This document shows positions 10,304-21,340 of a DNA stretch of 64,000 nt, piece after piece (position 1 is the stretch's first letter; every line of letters starts with the position of its first letter). Location of the stretch: NCBI GenBank assembly GCA_003254925.1, contig QANZ01026488.1:27435-91434 (forward strand). The letters run 5' to 3'. The DNA is from Chamaecrista fasciculata. Its lineage: Eukaryota; Streptophyta; Magnoliopsida; Fabales; Fabaceae. Under the pieces are notes generated by a model that searched no databases, had not been told where the DNA came from, and saw only the letters and a list, made by a program, of their open reading frames with translations. The translations under genes and the position numbers were made by a program.

Positions 10304-12101
10304 ATGTCATGTGTAACGAGGAAAGTGTATTCGACGGTGAAGCCATGTGATCCGACGTGGAGGGGCGTGATGGCGTTATCTGAATTGGATCAAATAGGCA
10401 CATTGACTCATGTTCCCTCCATCTACCTCTATCGTCGTCCTTCTTCTTCCAATAATAATTACGCTCACACCTTGAAACAGTCTTTGAGCAGAGCCTTAGT
10501 GCCGTTTTATCCTCTTGCTGGTCGTTTACGGTGGATAGACGACAATAATAATAAGGGTCGTCTCGAGCTTGATTGCAATGCCATGGGGGTTCAATTCATT
10601 GAAGCTCACTGTGAATTGAGGTTGGATGATATTGTTGGTGACTTATTCTCATGTCCCCAATACACTCAACTTTTTCCTATGATAGACTACACTCTCCCAA
10701 TTCATCATTTGCCTTTGCTTCTCGTTCAGCTCACTACCTTCAAATGTGGAGGCCTCACCATTGCCATCTCTATCTCTCACGCACTTCTCGATGGACCAGG
10801 TATAATCACTAATAATGTCAATAATGTCAATGTACAAACTCAACCCCTTTTAATTCACTAAAATTTCATTTTCTCCCTCATAAATTACTTTTTTCTAATT
10901 CAGAATATGTTTACCTAACAATTTTAATTTCATTATGCCCTCTTCTCAACAACTACTAGTGTTATTACATAACATTGTTACACAATTAATTTAGTACGCC
11001 TAGAAGAGGGACTAAATTTCATAACAGTAAATTGTGAATGGCGCCTAAACTAAAAATAAAAATCAGGACCAAAATGAGAAAAAGTTAATGTGTGAGGGAC
11101 TAAAATAGAAATTTAGTCTATTTTAATTATATTATAATTAATAACTAATTACCACAATTTTAAGTTAATGTAAATTTAATATAAATGAAAATGTAACAAC
11201 AGCTGCGCATCACTTTATTTTGGAGTGGGCTAGACTTGCACGTGGTGAGCCTCTACAAAAGATGCCATTTCTCAACCGGAAAGTGCTACGAGCCGGGGAG
11301 CCACCAGCCGGACCACCATCCTTTGACCATCCAGAGTACACGTCATCTCCTCCTTTATTAATTGGTCATTCCAACACCAAAGAAGAAAGGAACAAAAAAA
11401 CCACAACGGCTATGCTAAAATTAAGCCAAGCCCAAGTGGAGAGTTTGAGAAAGATGGCAAACGAGAGTTGGGCCTGGACCAAGCCCACAGGCCGAAAAGG
11501 GTATACTCGGTATGAAACAATAACAGGACATATATGGAGAAGCGCGTGTAAAGCAAGAGAACACAAGAAAGAACAAGCCACAACATTAGGAGTTTGCGTT
11601 GACGCAAGGAGTCGAATGAAGCCTGAATTGCCAAAAGAGTACTTTGGGAATGCAACATTTGATGTGGTGGCTACAAGTGTTGCAGGAGAATTGGTGTCAA
11701 AACCATTAGGGTATGCTGCAAGTAAAGTAAGGGAAGTGATAGAGAAGGTGACAGACGAGTACATAAGGTCGTTGATTGAGACGTTGAAAAAAGAAGAGGA
11801 TTTGAACAAGTTACAAGATATACATGCACTAAAAGAATTAAGGAATAGTGAAGAAGAGAAAGGGGCTTTTTATGGAAATCCAAATATAGGAGTGGTGAGT
11901 TGGCTTACTTTGCCATTATATGGGCTTGATTTTGGGTGGGGAGAGGAATTTTTAATGGGCCCAGGGCCCGATGCATCAGATGGATGTTCTTTGATTTTTC
12001 ATAATCGTCATGAGGATGGATCTCTCATTGTTGCTATATGCTTACAACTGGCTCACATGGATGCTTTTAGAAGCCATTTTTATCAAGACATCATCATGTG
12101 A
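10304..12101 (+). CDS. BAHD acyltransferase, spermidine hydroxycinnamoyl transferase-like (2 exons)
   Basis: CDS is join(10304..10799, 11203..12101), 464 aa. The intron is GT-AG, phase 1 (ccag|gtataa ... acaacag|ctgcgc). The ATG at 10304 is chosen because the longer frame only adds a GTG at 10283, and MSCVTRKVYSTVKPCDPTWRG is the usual N-terminus of this clade. The catalytic HxxxD motif is H159-ALL-D163 in exon 1, and the structural DFGWG motif starts at D411. Length is normal for the family (430-470). BAHD enzymes move an acyl group from a CoA thioester to an alcohol or amine in the cytosol. The N-terminal 'LSELDQIGTLTHVPSIYLY' style is seen in plant proteins named spermidine hydroxycinnamoyl transferase-like, but the true acceptor cannot be read from sequence. 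Two decayed copies of exon 2 lie 5-7 kb upstream on the same strand. Confidence 0.9.
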
Positions 12102-12765
12102 TCATCATCACAACCACATCCAAACGCAACGACATACACAGACACATACACACATATATTATATATATAGAGATAGAGAATATATATATATATTTGGAAA
12201 ATTAAAATGAAAGCATGTTGAAATAAATAAATCAGACTATATATATATATATATATATTATGTATGGAACTTATATATCCTGCCTGTGGTTAGTGGTGGG
12301 GGCTTGAGGATAGAAGGCCATGCATGCCCCCCGCAAACCCAAAAGTCGCATGAACGTCCTACAAGTTACAAAAGCAAGAGTTGTGTTATAACTTTTTATA
12401 TTTAAATATATATCTTTTTTATATTTATTTCTTATTTGATGTATATATCTTCTTTTCTCTGATTCTCCCAAGTCCAATATTAAAAAGGTCACTCACTATT
12501 GATTTGAAAGTTGTCGATTAATTGGATATAGAAAAAAAAGGTGAGCAGTGATGCATGATCGATGAATGTAGAAGAAAGTTGTGATTTAATTGGTGATTAT
12601 TAATTTATTATGTTGTTTTTGTTAGGGGTGATGAAATAGAAAGGAGTGGAGTTCCTTTAATTTGTCCTTTTCCTTTGCTCATGAAATTTATCTAATATAT
12701 GTTTTGATTTGTCTCGTTAATTAATTTACTTTTTAATAAGGCTCGCGTAGTTATTTAATACGGAG
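12102..12765. other. 3' flank of the acyltransferase; (TA)n runs
   Basis: Holds the 3' UTR, with (AT)n microsatellites near 12140-12195 and 12237-12258. No further gene recognised. Confidence 0.4.
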
Positions 12766-13018
12766 TACTTCGTCTAGATGTTTTAGAGAACTTTCAAGAG
12801 AACATTAATTATTTGTTTACTATTTTATCTCTATTTTGAATAATTCAAGAGAACATTAATTAATACGGAGTCATAAAATGAATAAACATTTCTCAAGTAA
12901 TTTAATAGAGATAGTTTAGTTTTTTATCTCATTTTTCTCTTCATTTTATGTGAACTAATCATTTCATTAATCTATGAGCATTTACCTTGAACATCAGATA
13001 TATAGAACCGAAGGGAGT
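12766..13018. mobile_element. Stowaway-like MITE, degraded copy
   Basis: Ends 'acggagtacttcgtct' and 'gaaccgaagggagta' resemble the Stowaway terminus CTCCCTCCGTTC. Its inner sequence ('gaataaacatttctcaagta', 'gggatagttta'-like, 'catcagatatata') matches the better copy at 15636-15909. The left end is blurred. Confidence 0.65.
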
Positions 13019-13072
13019 ATTATTTATTGTTAATTTAGATGTTTGGTTTAAAGTGAGAATTTCATATTGATT

Positions 13073-13120
13073 AAAATCTAAAGGTAGTGTCTACCAAAAA
13101 AAAAAAAATCTAAAGGTAGT
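13073..13120 (+). mobile_element. Micro-retroposon: 16-bp insert with 16-bp target duplication
   Basis: 'aaaatctaaaggtagt' occurs at 13073-13088 and 13105-13120. Between them lies only gtctaccaaaaaaaaa. This is an A-tailed insert reduced to its last few bases, on the plus strand. Confidence 0.75.
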
Positions 13121-13370
13121 ACTCAATTTTTAACGTGTTAGTATAATACAATAAATTAAATATTTCGTGACATTGGGATTCAATTGGCGAAAATCTTAAT
13201 ATTTTTCCGCTTTCTTAAATCCTTATTACAGTTAGTTGGTGTATGTGTTCATTTAAAAGTCTTATCTAATAATGTAAATTAATTAAGAATAAAAATTAAT
13301 TATTGTAAGGAACTAAGGATCATCATTTAACGGTCATATTCATCATTCAAGGAAGAGATAATATATTTTT

Positions 13371-13634
13371 GAGTAAACTAACAGTTTGGTCCCTGAAAGA
13401 TTACTGAGTTGACAACTCAATCCTTAAAAGATTGGAATATACAATTTAGTCACTGAAAGATCGAAACAGTATACTAATTAGTCATTTTTATGAACTAAAT
13501 AGTATTGTTTTAATCTTTTAGAAACTAAAAAGTATACTATTTTAATGTTTTAGGGACTAAATATATTTTTTAATATTTTAGAGACTAAATTGTCAGTTCG
13601 ATGATCTTTAAGGGACTAAATTATTAGTTTACTC
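13371..13634. mobile_element. Fold-back Mutator-type MITE (gagtaaactaac type)
   Basis: A 264-bp inverted repeat from gagtaaactaacagtttgg to its mirrored end tagtttactc. The 9-bp target duplication tatattttt lies at 13362-13370 and 13635-13643. A decayed relative is seen at about 61016-61230. Confidence 0.85.
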
Positions 13635-13643
13635 TATATTTTT

Positions 13644-15192
13644 TTTACCAATAAAACATTTGGTTTGTTGTCGATCATTTTTTATTTCTAAAATTCTAAG
13701 ATTTCATACTGATTAATTTAAACTTGATTTATGTTACACACATGCATATATACTTATAGTAGAAGAATCTCTCAATAATAAAAACTATATTCACAATGTT
13801 TAAACAAGAGTAGATTTCTACGTTTGTATATAGCATACTTTTATTTCTTTTATCAACAATTTTAAATATTTAATTCTTATATATATACATATATATATAT
13901 ATATATCTAGATAGATATGTTACTTGGATCCAAATTTCTGAGCTTATATATATATATCGTTGCACATTTTTATGTCAGAAGCTTTAACGTGCCAAATAAC
14001 ATAAACGCAACACTGATAGTTTACTCATACGGTTTCTTTCTTCTCTCTCTCCATAAAATAATGGTTTCGTTTGTTAGTAATGCAGTTTTATGTTTGTTCA
14101 AAACTTTTGTTTGAACCCTTAAAAAAAATGAAAATTCAATCATTCACATATATTGCGTTGCAATTGGTAGATGACAAAAATACGACGTGCCACCATGGAA
14201 GCAGCACGTTGTATGAATATATGGTCCAAGGTTCATCATTGTTTTGAGAGTATATATTAAATCAACAATATATATTGATGTATTATGGGCAAATTAAACA
14301 TTAAATTCATGAATATAAATTAAGATATGATTTGATTGACACATCATTTTCCAGAAAAGAAGAAGAAGAAGAAGCCAACTTCAAGGGACTGCTATGGCGG
14401 CGCTGGGTGGTGGGCCGGTGCCTTCCTTCTGACTTTACAGATAATCAAATTTTCTAATTTCAATAATTCAATTAATTGATAGTTTGATACTGATTTTTCT
14501 TTTTTTGTTTTTTGCTTTGAAGTTTGATACTGATTTAGAATAATACAGCTTGAAATATATAATTAGAAGTATACTCATATGTTGCTATCTGTATTTAAAA
14601 ATGTATATCATACAATATTGTCCTTTATCCAAAACAAGCAAGAAACTACAATAAAAAATATAAAATTTATAAAATTCTCTTCAAATTTTTTTATTGTCCA
14701 ATTTCCTTAAATGTAAAAAAGATCAAAAGCTACCCAGAGACTTTAAGTTTATACTTTATACAAATGATACTTTTGTTATTTTTCTTTTGCTTTATTTGTT
14801 CTTATGTTTGTTTTTGGGTTGTCTAAGGTATCCTCCAACCCGATAGGCTAAGGACTAATCTTCCGCAGATATGAGCTCCATTTAAGGGTTTGCTGTTGGC
14901 TAATTGGTTACTGCATACACGAGGCGATATAATGAACTAACCACTAGATCAATCAAACTTGATTTATTTATTATTATGTTTAACATATCCAAGTTTGTAA
15001 TCGATTATTGTTGTTTTTAATAATAATTAAAAAGTATATTTTGATGTTTGGCATAATATTCCAAAAGTGTTATTTCATATATCATGAAAATTTTTTAATT
15101 TAAAGATTGTCATTTATTATAATTTATGGAATTTTTGGTATAAACAAAAAAATTAATAAGATGTTAGGAGTTTCAACAAAAGAAAAAATATA
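13644..15192. other. AT-rich intergenic DNA with a possible old SINE fragment
   Basis: No gene recognised. About 14815-14925 ('ggtatcctccaacccgat', 'aaggactaatcttccgcag') looks like a SINE piece: its reverse orientation resembles the A-tailed insert at 15959-16055. The short open frame at 13917-14114 has no recognisable similarity. Confidence 0.4.
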
Positions 15193-15623
15193 GGGTAAAT
15201 TATACTTTGGTACCCTGTGGTTTGACCCTATTTTACTTTGGTACCCTGTGGTTTGAAACTTGACACTTTGGTACCCTGTGGTATTCTCCATTAACACTTT
15301 GGTACCCTTTGGACCTATTTTGTAATTTTAACCATAACAAATTTTGCAAAAATTACATATTGACCCCAAAAAATTTTTAAAAAATTACAAATAGGTCCCT
15401 GGATACATATTATATAGGGACTAAAATGAAAAATTTAAAATTTTTTTGGGGTCAATATGTAATTTTTGTAAAATTTTTTATGGTTAAAATTACAAAAATA
15501 GCTCCAAAGGGTACCAAAGTGTTAATGGAGAATACCACAGGGTACCAAAGTGTCAAGTTTCAAACCACAGGGTACCAAAGTGAAATAGGGTCAAACCACA
15601 GGGTACCAAAGTGTAATTTACCC
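15193..15623. mobile_element. Fold-back Mutator-type MITE, 'ggtaccctgtggtttga' family, copy 1
   Basis: A 431-bp near-perfect hairpin, gggtaaattatactttgg to ccaaagtgtaatttaccc, with the unit 'ggtaccctgtggtttga' repeated in each arm. The 9-bp target duplication aaaaatata lies at 15184-15192 and 15624-15632. Other copies: 43908-44334 (whole) and about 57638-57910 (partial). Confidence 0.9.
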
Positions 15624-15635
15624 AAAAATATAATA

Positions 15636-15909
15636 CTCCCTCCGTTCCTGAATATCTGCTTTTCTGGAGAACTTTTTTTATTCCAAAATATCTGATGTTT
15701 TACAACTTCAAGAGAGCATTAATTATTTTTTTACTATTCTATCCCTATTAAATATAGTAGAGTCATAAATGAATAAACATTTTTCAAGTAATTTAATAGG
15801 GATAGTTTAGTCTTTTTACTTCATTTTTCTCTTCATTTTAGATGAGCTAATCATTTCATTGGTCAGTGTGTATTTACCTTAAACATCAGATATATAGGAA
15901 CGGAAGGAG
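15636..15909. mobile_element. Stowaway MITE (Tc1/mariner type)
   Basis: Starts CTCCCTCCGTTCCTGAATA and ends TAGGAACGGAAGGAG, flanked by TA on both sides (15634-15635, 15910-15911), the standard Stowaway signature. 274 bp, non-coding. It inserted 13 bp from the Mutator-type MITE before it. Confidence 0.92.
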
Positions 15910-15938
15910 TAACAGAGAAATTTAGAATCAAAACCAAA

Positions 15939-16078
15939 ATCAAGAGGCAAGATATGTTTAGTAGGGTCGCCCTCAATTTTGGGCATCAGAGTACTCGAGA
16001 GATTAGTCATTAGGTCTGTTCTAATAGATACCTGACAAAAAAAAAATTCATCTCCATCAAGAGGAAAAATATGCTTGA
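15939..16078 (+). mobile_element. Short SINE-like A-tailed insert
   Basis: 'atcaagagg' followed by similar sequence occurs at about 15939-15958 and 16056-16075 (about 17 of 20 bases match). The roughly 97 bp between them end in 'cctgacaaaaaaaaaa'. The body resembles, in reverse, the segment at about 14815-14925. An old retro-insert. Confidence 0.5.
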
Positions 16079-16079
16079 T

Positions 16080-16997
16080 ATATATAAATTAGTGTTTTAA
16101 AAATTAAAGTAGATTGAAGAGGAGAAAACCTTTTGATGATGGGTTTAAATATTCAATTAGTAAAATTGACAATCGAATAAAAAGATATCATAAATAAAAT
16201 AAAAGTTAGTCTAGATTTAGACATTATATGCAATCAGTAATGTAGCTACATACATAGTTTTGATTAATTAAAAAATTATTATTTTTTATTATTAAGTTAT
16301 TTAGAAAAATAGAGATTATATTACCTTACAATTATATGCAATTATATAGATATCTCAAGTTGCATTTTTTTTCTCATTTAATTAAACACAATAGATCATC
16401 TATTTTTTGGAAAAAAAGTGACTAATTCATAATTTAACTTAAGCCAAAGTGGCTTTGAACAATTTAGAATGATTCAAAGTAGTCCAATCATATAAATTGA
16501 ATCGTTTTTTATATTGGTTCTAATTCGATTAGTGTGATCCAAATTTTGAAATATTGATATAAATTCTAAAATGGGGGGCATAAGTATGTGTGTAATGTGC
16601 GATTTGGGTGTCATAATGGCTTGGTAAACATTACGTTGAAGTGATTGTAAATGTAGAACCAAATATCGATTGTTGAATTTAATTTTGAAGAGACAAGATT
16701 GGAAATGGAGGTAAAGGTGTATGGGAGAGATAGGCACTTTATGAATTATGGGTACAAAGTTAATAGGAAGAGGGTCCCACCTATGGCTTTAGGCTTTAGG
16801 GTTTAAATTGAATGAATGGGCAATACCAATACAATACATAAACAAAGTTATGAACTTTGAATGAATAATTAGCGGTAGCCACTAGCCAGCCGGTGACCGA
16901 CCTTTCTTATTTCTCTCTCTCTTTTTTCCATCCAATCATCTCTCTTTTCTTGTGACCAACCAAAACTCTTTTCTTTCTTCTTGGTATCTTTTTATTT
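16080..16997. other. AT-rich intergenic sequence; no feature recognised
   Basis: No gene and no defined transposon ends. The antisense open frame at 16474-16737 has no similarity I recognise. Confidence 0.3.
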
Positions 16998-17443
16998 GGC
17001 CAAAGTCCTATTTTGGTCCCTCATATTTGTTTAAAGTTTTGTTTTGGTCTCTCAAGTTTTTTTGTTCTGTTTTGGCCCCTCATGTTTTCTCAAAGTTCTG
17101 TTTTGGTCACTCAAGTTTTTTTTTGTTCTGTTTTGGTCTCTCATGTTTTCTCAAAGTTTCATTTTGGTCCCTCATGTTTGCTCAAAGTTCTGTTTTGATC
17201 TGTCAAGTTTTTAAAAAGTTTCACCATTAATCCTAACTCTTTTTCATTTAGGTCCTTCCCTCTAGTTCTTTTAACGGAAAAAGTGGATGGAAAATAATCA
17301 GGGACTACTAGTGAAACTTTTTTAAACCTCGAGGGGCCAAAACAAAATGAAAAAAATTTGAGGGACCAAAACAAAACTTTGAGCAAACATGAGGGATCAA
17401 AACGAAACAAAAAAACTTGAGGGACCAAAATAGAACTTTGGCA
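16998..17443. mobile_element. Fold-back Mutator-type MITE (ggtccc family)
   Basis: A 446-bp hairpin from ggccaaagtcctattttgg to aaaatagaactttggca. Arms contain five to six 'ttggtc(c/t)ctca' units. The 9-bp target duplication tttttattt lies at 16989-16997 and 17444-17452. Same family as 2173-2576. Confidence 0.87.
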
Positions 17444-17540
17444 TTTTTATTTTAGAAAATTGCATTTACTTGATAAAGTGTCCATTGAAAAACCAAATGG
17501 TTTATGTTTATAAAAATGATTTATAGTTGGTATTAGTCTA

Positions 17541-17862
17541 TGAAGCATGGACACTGATACGGACACGAGACACGACATAGATACAGACACACTGACACGT
17601 TAAATTCTTAAACATTACATTACATGACACGACACGACATATATTTATATATATAAAAATAATTAAAAATTCATAAATTTAATAAAAACTTTAAAATCAT
17701 AGTATATATTTATTATATATGTCATTATTTTTTTTTATTGTTTGTCATGTTAAAATCTCAAAAATTAATTTTATATTTTAAAATTTAAAAATATGTTCGT
17801 GTGGGTGTTGTACGAGTGTCGGACACATATTTAACACAACGACGCAACCTCAAAATGAAGCC
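17541..17862. mobile_element. hAT-like MITE, GAAGCATGGACAC family, copy 1 (decayed right end)
   Basis: The left end 'gaagcatggacactgatacggacac' begins at about 17542, and the inner AT-rich part and 'gggtgt.gtacgagtgtcggacac' match the intact copy at 27132-27477. The right terminus is decayed. Confidence 0.7.
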
Positions 17863-17879
17863 CCCTGAGTGTATCACTA

Positions 17880-18409
17880 TGAACTCAGCTGATGAATCTC
17901 ACTTCAACATGATTAAACTACAACAGAGTTATCACTAAATTTAATTGATTAGGGGTCACTTATATTACCAAACCATTTCTTACAAAATGATTTTTAAAGT
18001 TTTATTTTGAGGACGTCGTTCAACCGTTTGCATCCGTAACATATATCTGTTTGGTTTGTTCTTAACCTTTACTCTATGAATTGCAGTTTTCTAAGAGAAA
18101 AATAAAATTTTTTTAGTATTTAATTTTATTTCAAAACTTTGATTTAATCTCTAAATATTTGAAATATATTTTTGTTTATTTTTCAAAAATAATATTTTAG
18201 AGATTAAATAGTTAATATTTATAAAAAAATTATATATAAAAGTAAATTATAATTTTGAGATCAACTCACAGATAAAAAATAGATTTTCTCTAAATCGAGT
18301 CAAACTAATAAGTTGGATTTTTATATATGCTATCCAAAAAATGAGTACACTTTTAAAATTGTCTAAAATAAGTCATTTTGGTACGGGAGAATATTGTACC
18401 TTAATAAAA
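17880..18409. other. AT-rich intergenic sequence; no feature recognised
   Basis: No gene. Short 'aaatatttgaaat'-like mirrored pieces near 18130-18200 suggest one more eroded MITE, not definable. Confidence 0.3.
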
Positions 18410-18985
18410 AAAGGTCAAATTTTATTTTGGTCCATAATATTCATCTTACATTTTGTTTTGGTCATTGATATTTGTTTTAGTCTTTAACTATTAAATATGA
18501 TTAAATATATATTGTTTTAAGTCAATGCCACTAAATCAAAGTTGTAGGATACTCTTGAAGATTTTCTTTTCTTATTTTAGTTGAGACTGTCAGTAAACAA
18601 AGTCAAATTTGATGGAAAAATGCTCATGAAGAATAATATATAGCTTTGATTTCATCATATTCAAACATGAAACATGATGAAAATGAGAGAGATGTTATCA
18701 TTTTTATAAAATGGACAATCCCACTTTTAGGTTTGATTTTGTTTCATTTGTCAATAATGTCAACTAAGTAAAAAAATAATTGTAACTGGTAGATTTGATT
18801 TGGTTACATTTGGATTGAAAATGAGAGATGTATAATTATATTTAGTAGTTAATGATCGATAGCATTGCTTATTAGGATTAAAATGAAATTTTTAAAAAAT
18901 ATTAAAGACTAAAATGGAACTAAAAAAATTAAGAACCAAAACAAAATTTAAAATAGATATTGAATACTGAAAAAAAAAATTTGAC
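18410..18985. mobile_element. Eroded fold-back MITE (ggtccataa type)
   Basis: 'aaaggtcaaattttattttgg' near 18410 is mirrored by 'aaaaaaaaaatttgacct' near 18970-18986, with 'ttttggtc'/'gaccaaa'-like units in between. Its middle (18530-18880) is not clearly part of the arms. Non-coding. Confidence 0.5.
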
Positions 18986-19449
18986 CTAGAATGATTAGAT
19001 GTTTGACTTCACATTTAAACCAAACAAAGAACAGTGGTTTTTCTGCCTTTAGGTGATTGATTAAAATTAAAACGTTAGGTGATTTTACCCTTTTTCCTTT
19101 ATGAGATGCATTTCGATGTCTTTTAAAATAATTTAATTTTTCAATTAATATATGATCCAAATCTCCAAATCTCTCAACCCAGTAGCATCTAATAAATTAC
19201 TAATCGGATATGCACTTACAAAGTATTAAGCACTAAAATGCTAAAATTTGACTAAAAAAATGCAACATAATGTCACCTGAAAGAGATTGACGAAAGACTC
19301 TGACTTTACTGGAACTTTCTTTTCTCAATATCTAATTGTGGATTTTTTTCTTACCGTCGCTTGAGAAAGTAAGAAAAATTTCCTAAATAATGCTGATTTT
19401 GTGAAAACATGAAAAAGAGAAACAAAAAAAGAGTGAGTTTTAAATATTT

Positions 19450-19950
19450 TAATAGCAGTTTTACAGTTCATGCCTGTGTTGCTGTGGGGAGGCTAATGTC
19501 GCCGTTAGTGATAAGCACGCCTGGCATTCATCATTCCCTCCAACCCCCTTCTTTCTCTCTCTTACTTTCTCTCTCTACATCTCTCACTTTTTCCTGTAAT
19601 ATTCCTTCTTTCTCCCTCTAAAATACTTATTCTTCTTCTTCTTCTTCTTCTTCTTCTTCTTCTTCTTCTTCTTCTTCCCTCCCAGCCCCACCTTCCACTA
19701 TTTTCTCTGACTTTCTTCCATCCCCAAGCTTTTTTCCCCATTTTCTCACTTCATGAAAATCGTTTGATTTTCCCCAATTTTGCTCCATAGATTGGATCTG
19801 CTGCTATTCAGTTGGATTCCCTTGACACTGGATTTGGGTGTCTTCTTTAGTTCCGGATTTCTGCTTTTTGGTTTACTGCTTTATTGAACTCTGCTTGAAT
19901 TTGCCAAGTCCGATAAGGCTAAATCGATCGGCGTTTCTGCTTCTTCACAG
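19450..19950 (+). promoter_or_regulatory. Villin 5' leader exon (non-coding exon 1) with (TTC)n run
   Basis: The pyrimidine-rich leader contains about 16 CTT/TTC repeats at about 19628-19677. It ends at a consensus donor ('cacag|gtatgg', exon end 19950). A first intron of about 1.35 kb then separates it from the start-codon exon. The transcription start is not defined. A long first intron in the 5' UTR is common in plant villins and other actin-related genes and often raises expression (family knowledge). Confidence 0.6.
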
Positions 19951-21340
19951 GTATGGGACATGGACCGTGTTTCGATTTATTTGATTTGATTTGATTTTTT
20001 TTTCATTTTTTTTGGGGTTAACTGGATTATATATATAAGCTCTTTTGAGGTATTTTTTGAATTTTGATCTGTTTCGTCTTTTACAGTAAAACTTGATTGA
20101 CCCAATGTGTTTTGTTGTCTGAGCTGTGAAACTAAGGTGATTGTTGGCTGCATAATTTAGCTGCGGTTTGTTTTTTGATGTGAAGGTGTGAACTTCTGTA
20201 ATCTTTAATAATTTTAAAACCATAGAGCTTTGAAGTTCGGAACATTGGAAAATGTAACATCTTTGACATATTGGAGCATTTTAGCTTGTTGGGTTTTCGA
20301 ATTTCGAGATAAGTTGAACTGTGGCATGTGCGGATGTGCATCCATGTCATTTGATGGATACTTGTTTTTGTATAATATATCTAATTACCACATAGTTGCT
20401 CTATTATAATTCTCACTCAAATTTCCGATTGTATGAGCAAATCGATTCCTGTACATTGCATTGCATATGAGCTTTTGCTGCGTGTCATCTTTGTCCTATT
20501 GTTTTACTTGTTATAACAAAATGCTTCATGTGTACGTTGGAGACATCTTTTGGCTCTGAAGCAACGTGTGTTGAGTAAAGAATGACTCAGCATCATTTTA
20601 TATCAGTTTACATTCTTTCAAGCAATTTCTTAATTTTCCCTAGTTGAAGGCACATTGCATAGGGGTTATTGAAACAATTAGCACTGAAGTCAGAACAACT
20701 AGGTGTTAGAGAGCGTCAGTTTGACTATGAGCAGTAGCACACTATGGAGGTTTGGTTAACTATTATATATCCATTTAGATGATTAAGAATGCATTTATGT
20801 TCATTGTAATAGCTTGTGATACAGTCATCAATATCATGGTGGTGCATGAATGTGCTGATTCTTTGGTTCCTTTCTTTTAGAACATATATATATATATATT
20901 TTAAGTAGGATGTTTAATGGCAAAAGGCCATGTGCTTTTTATCCACAGTCCTTCCAACTGTTAATTTACCATATTTTGGAGATATGCTGCATGAGAGTAG
21001 ATATATTCTTTGAAGGTGAAAAATGAGTGGTAATGAAGGCTGTTTTGTAAAGCATGTTCAACCATTACTTGAGTTTCTTTCACTATTATTATTATCTTGA
21101 AGATTCCTACCATATTGAATGACTAAACAAGTTATTACTAAGAAATTTAAGTTATTAATGATTTAAACTGTATCTCAATTACTTTGTAGTATAAAAAATA
21201 CCATAATCTGAAGGATCAATTGAGTTGTTTACAACCCCCCNGCTTTAGCAGTTTAGCCCTTTGATCTTTCTACTGATTTTCTGCTATATGGTTTCCATAT
21301 TCAAGCTAGGTTGTGGAAGACAAGATAATAGAAGAACATT

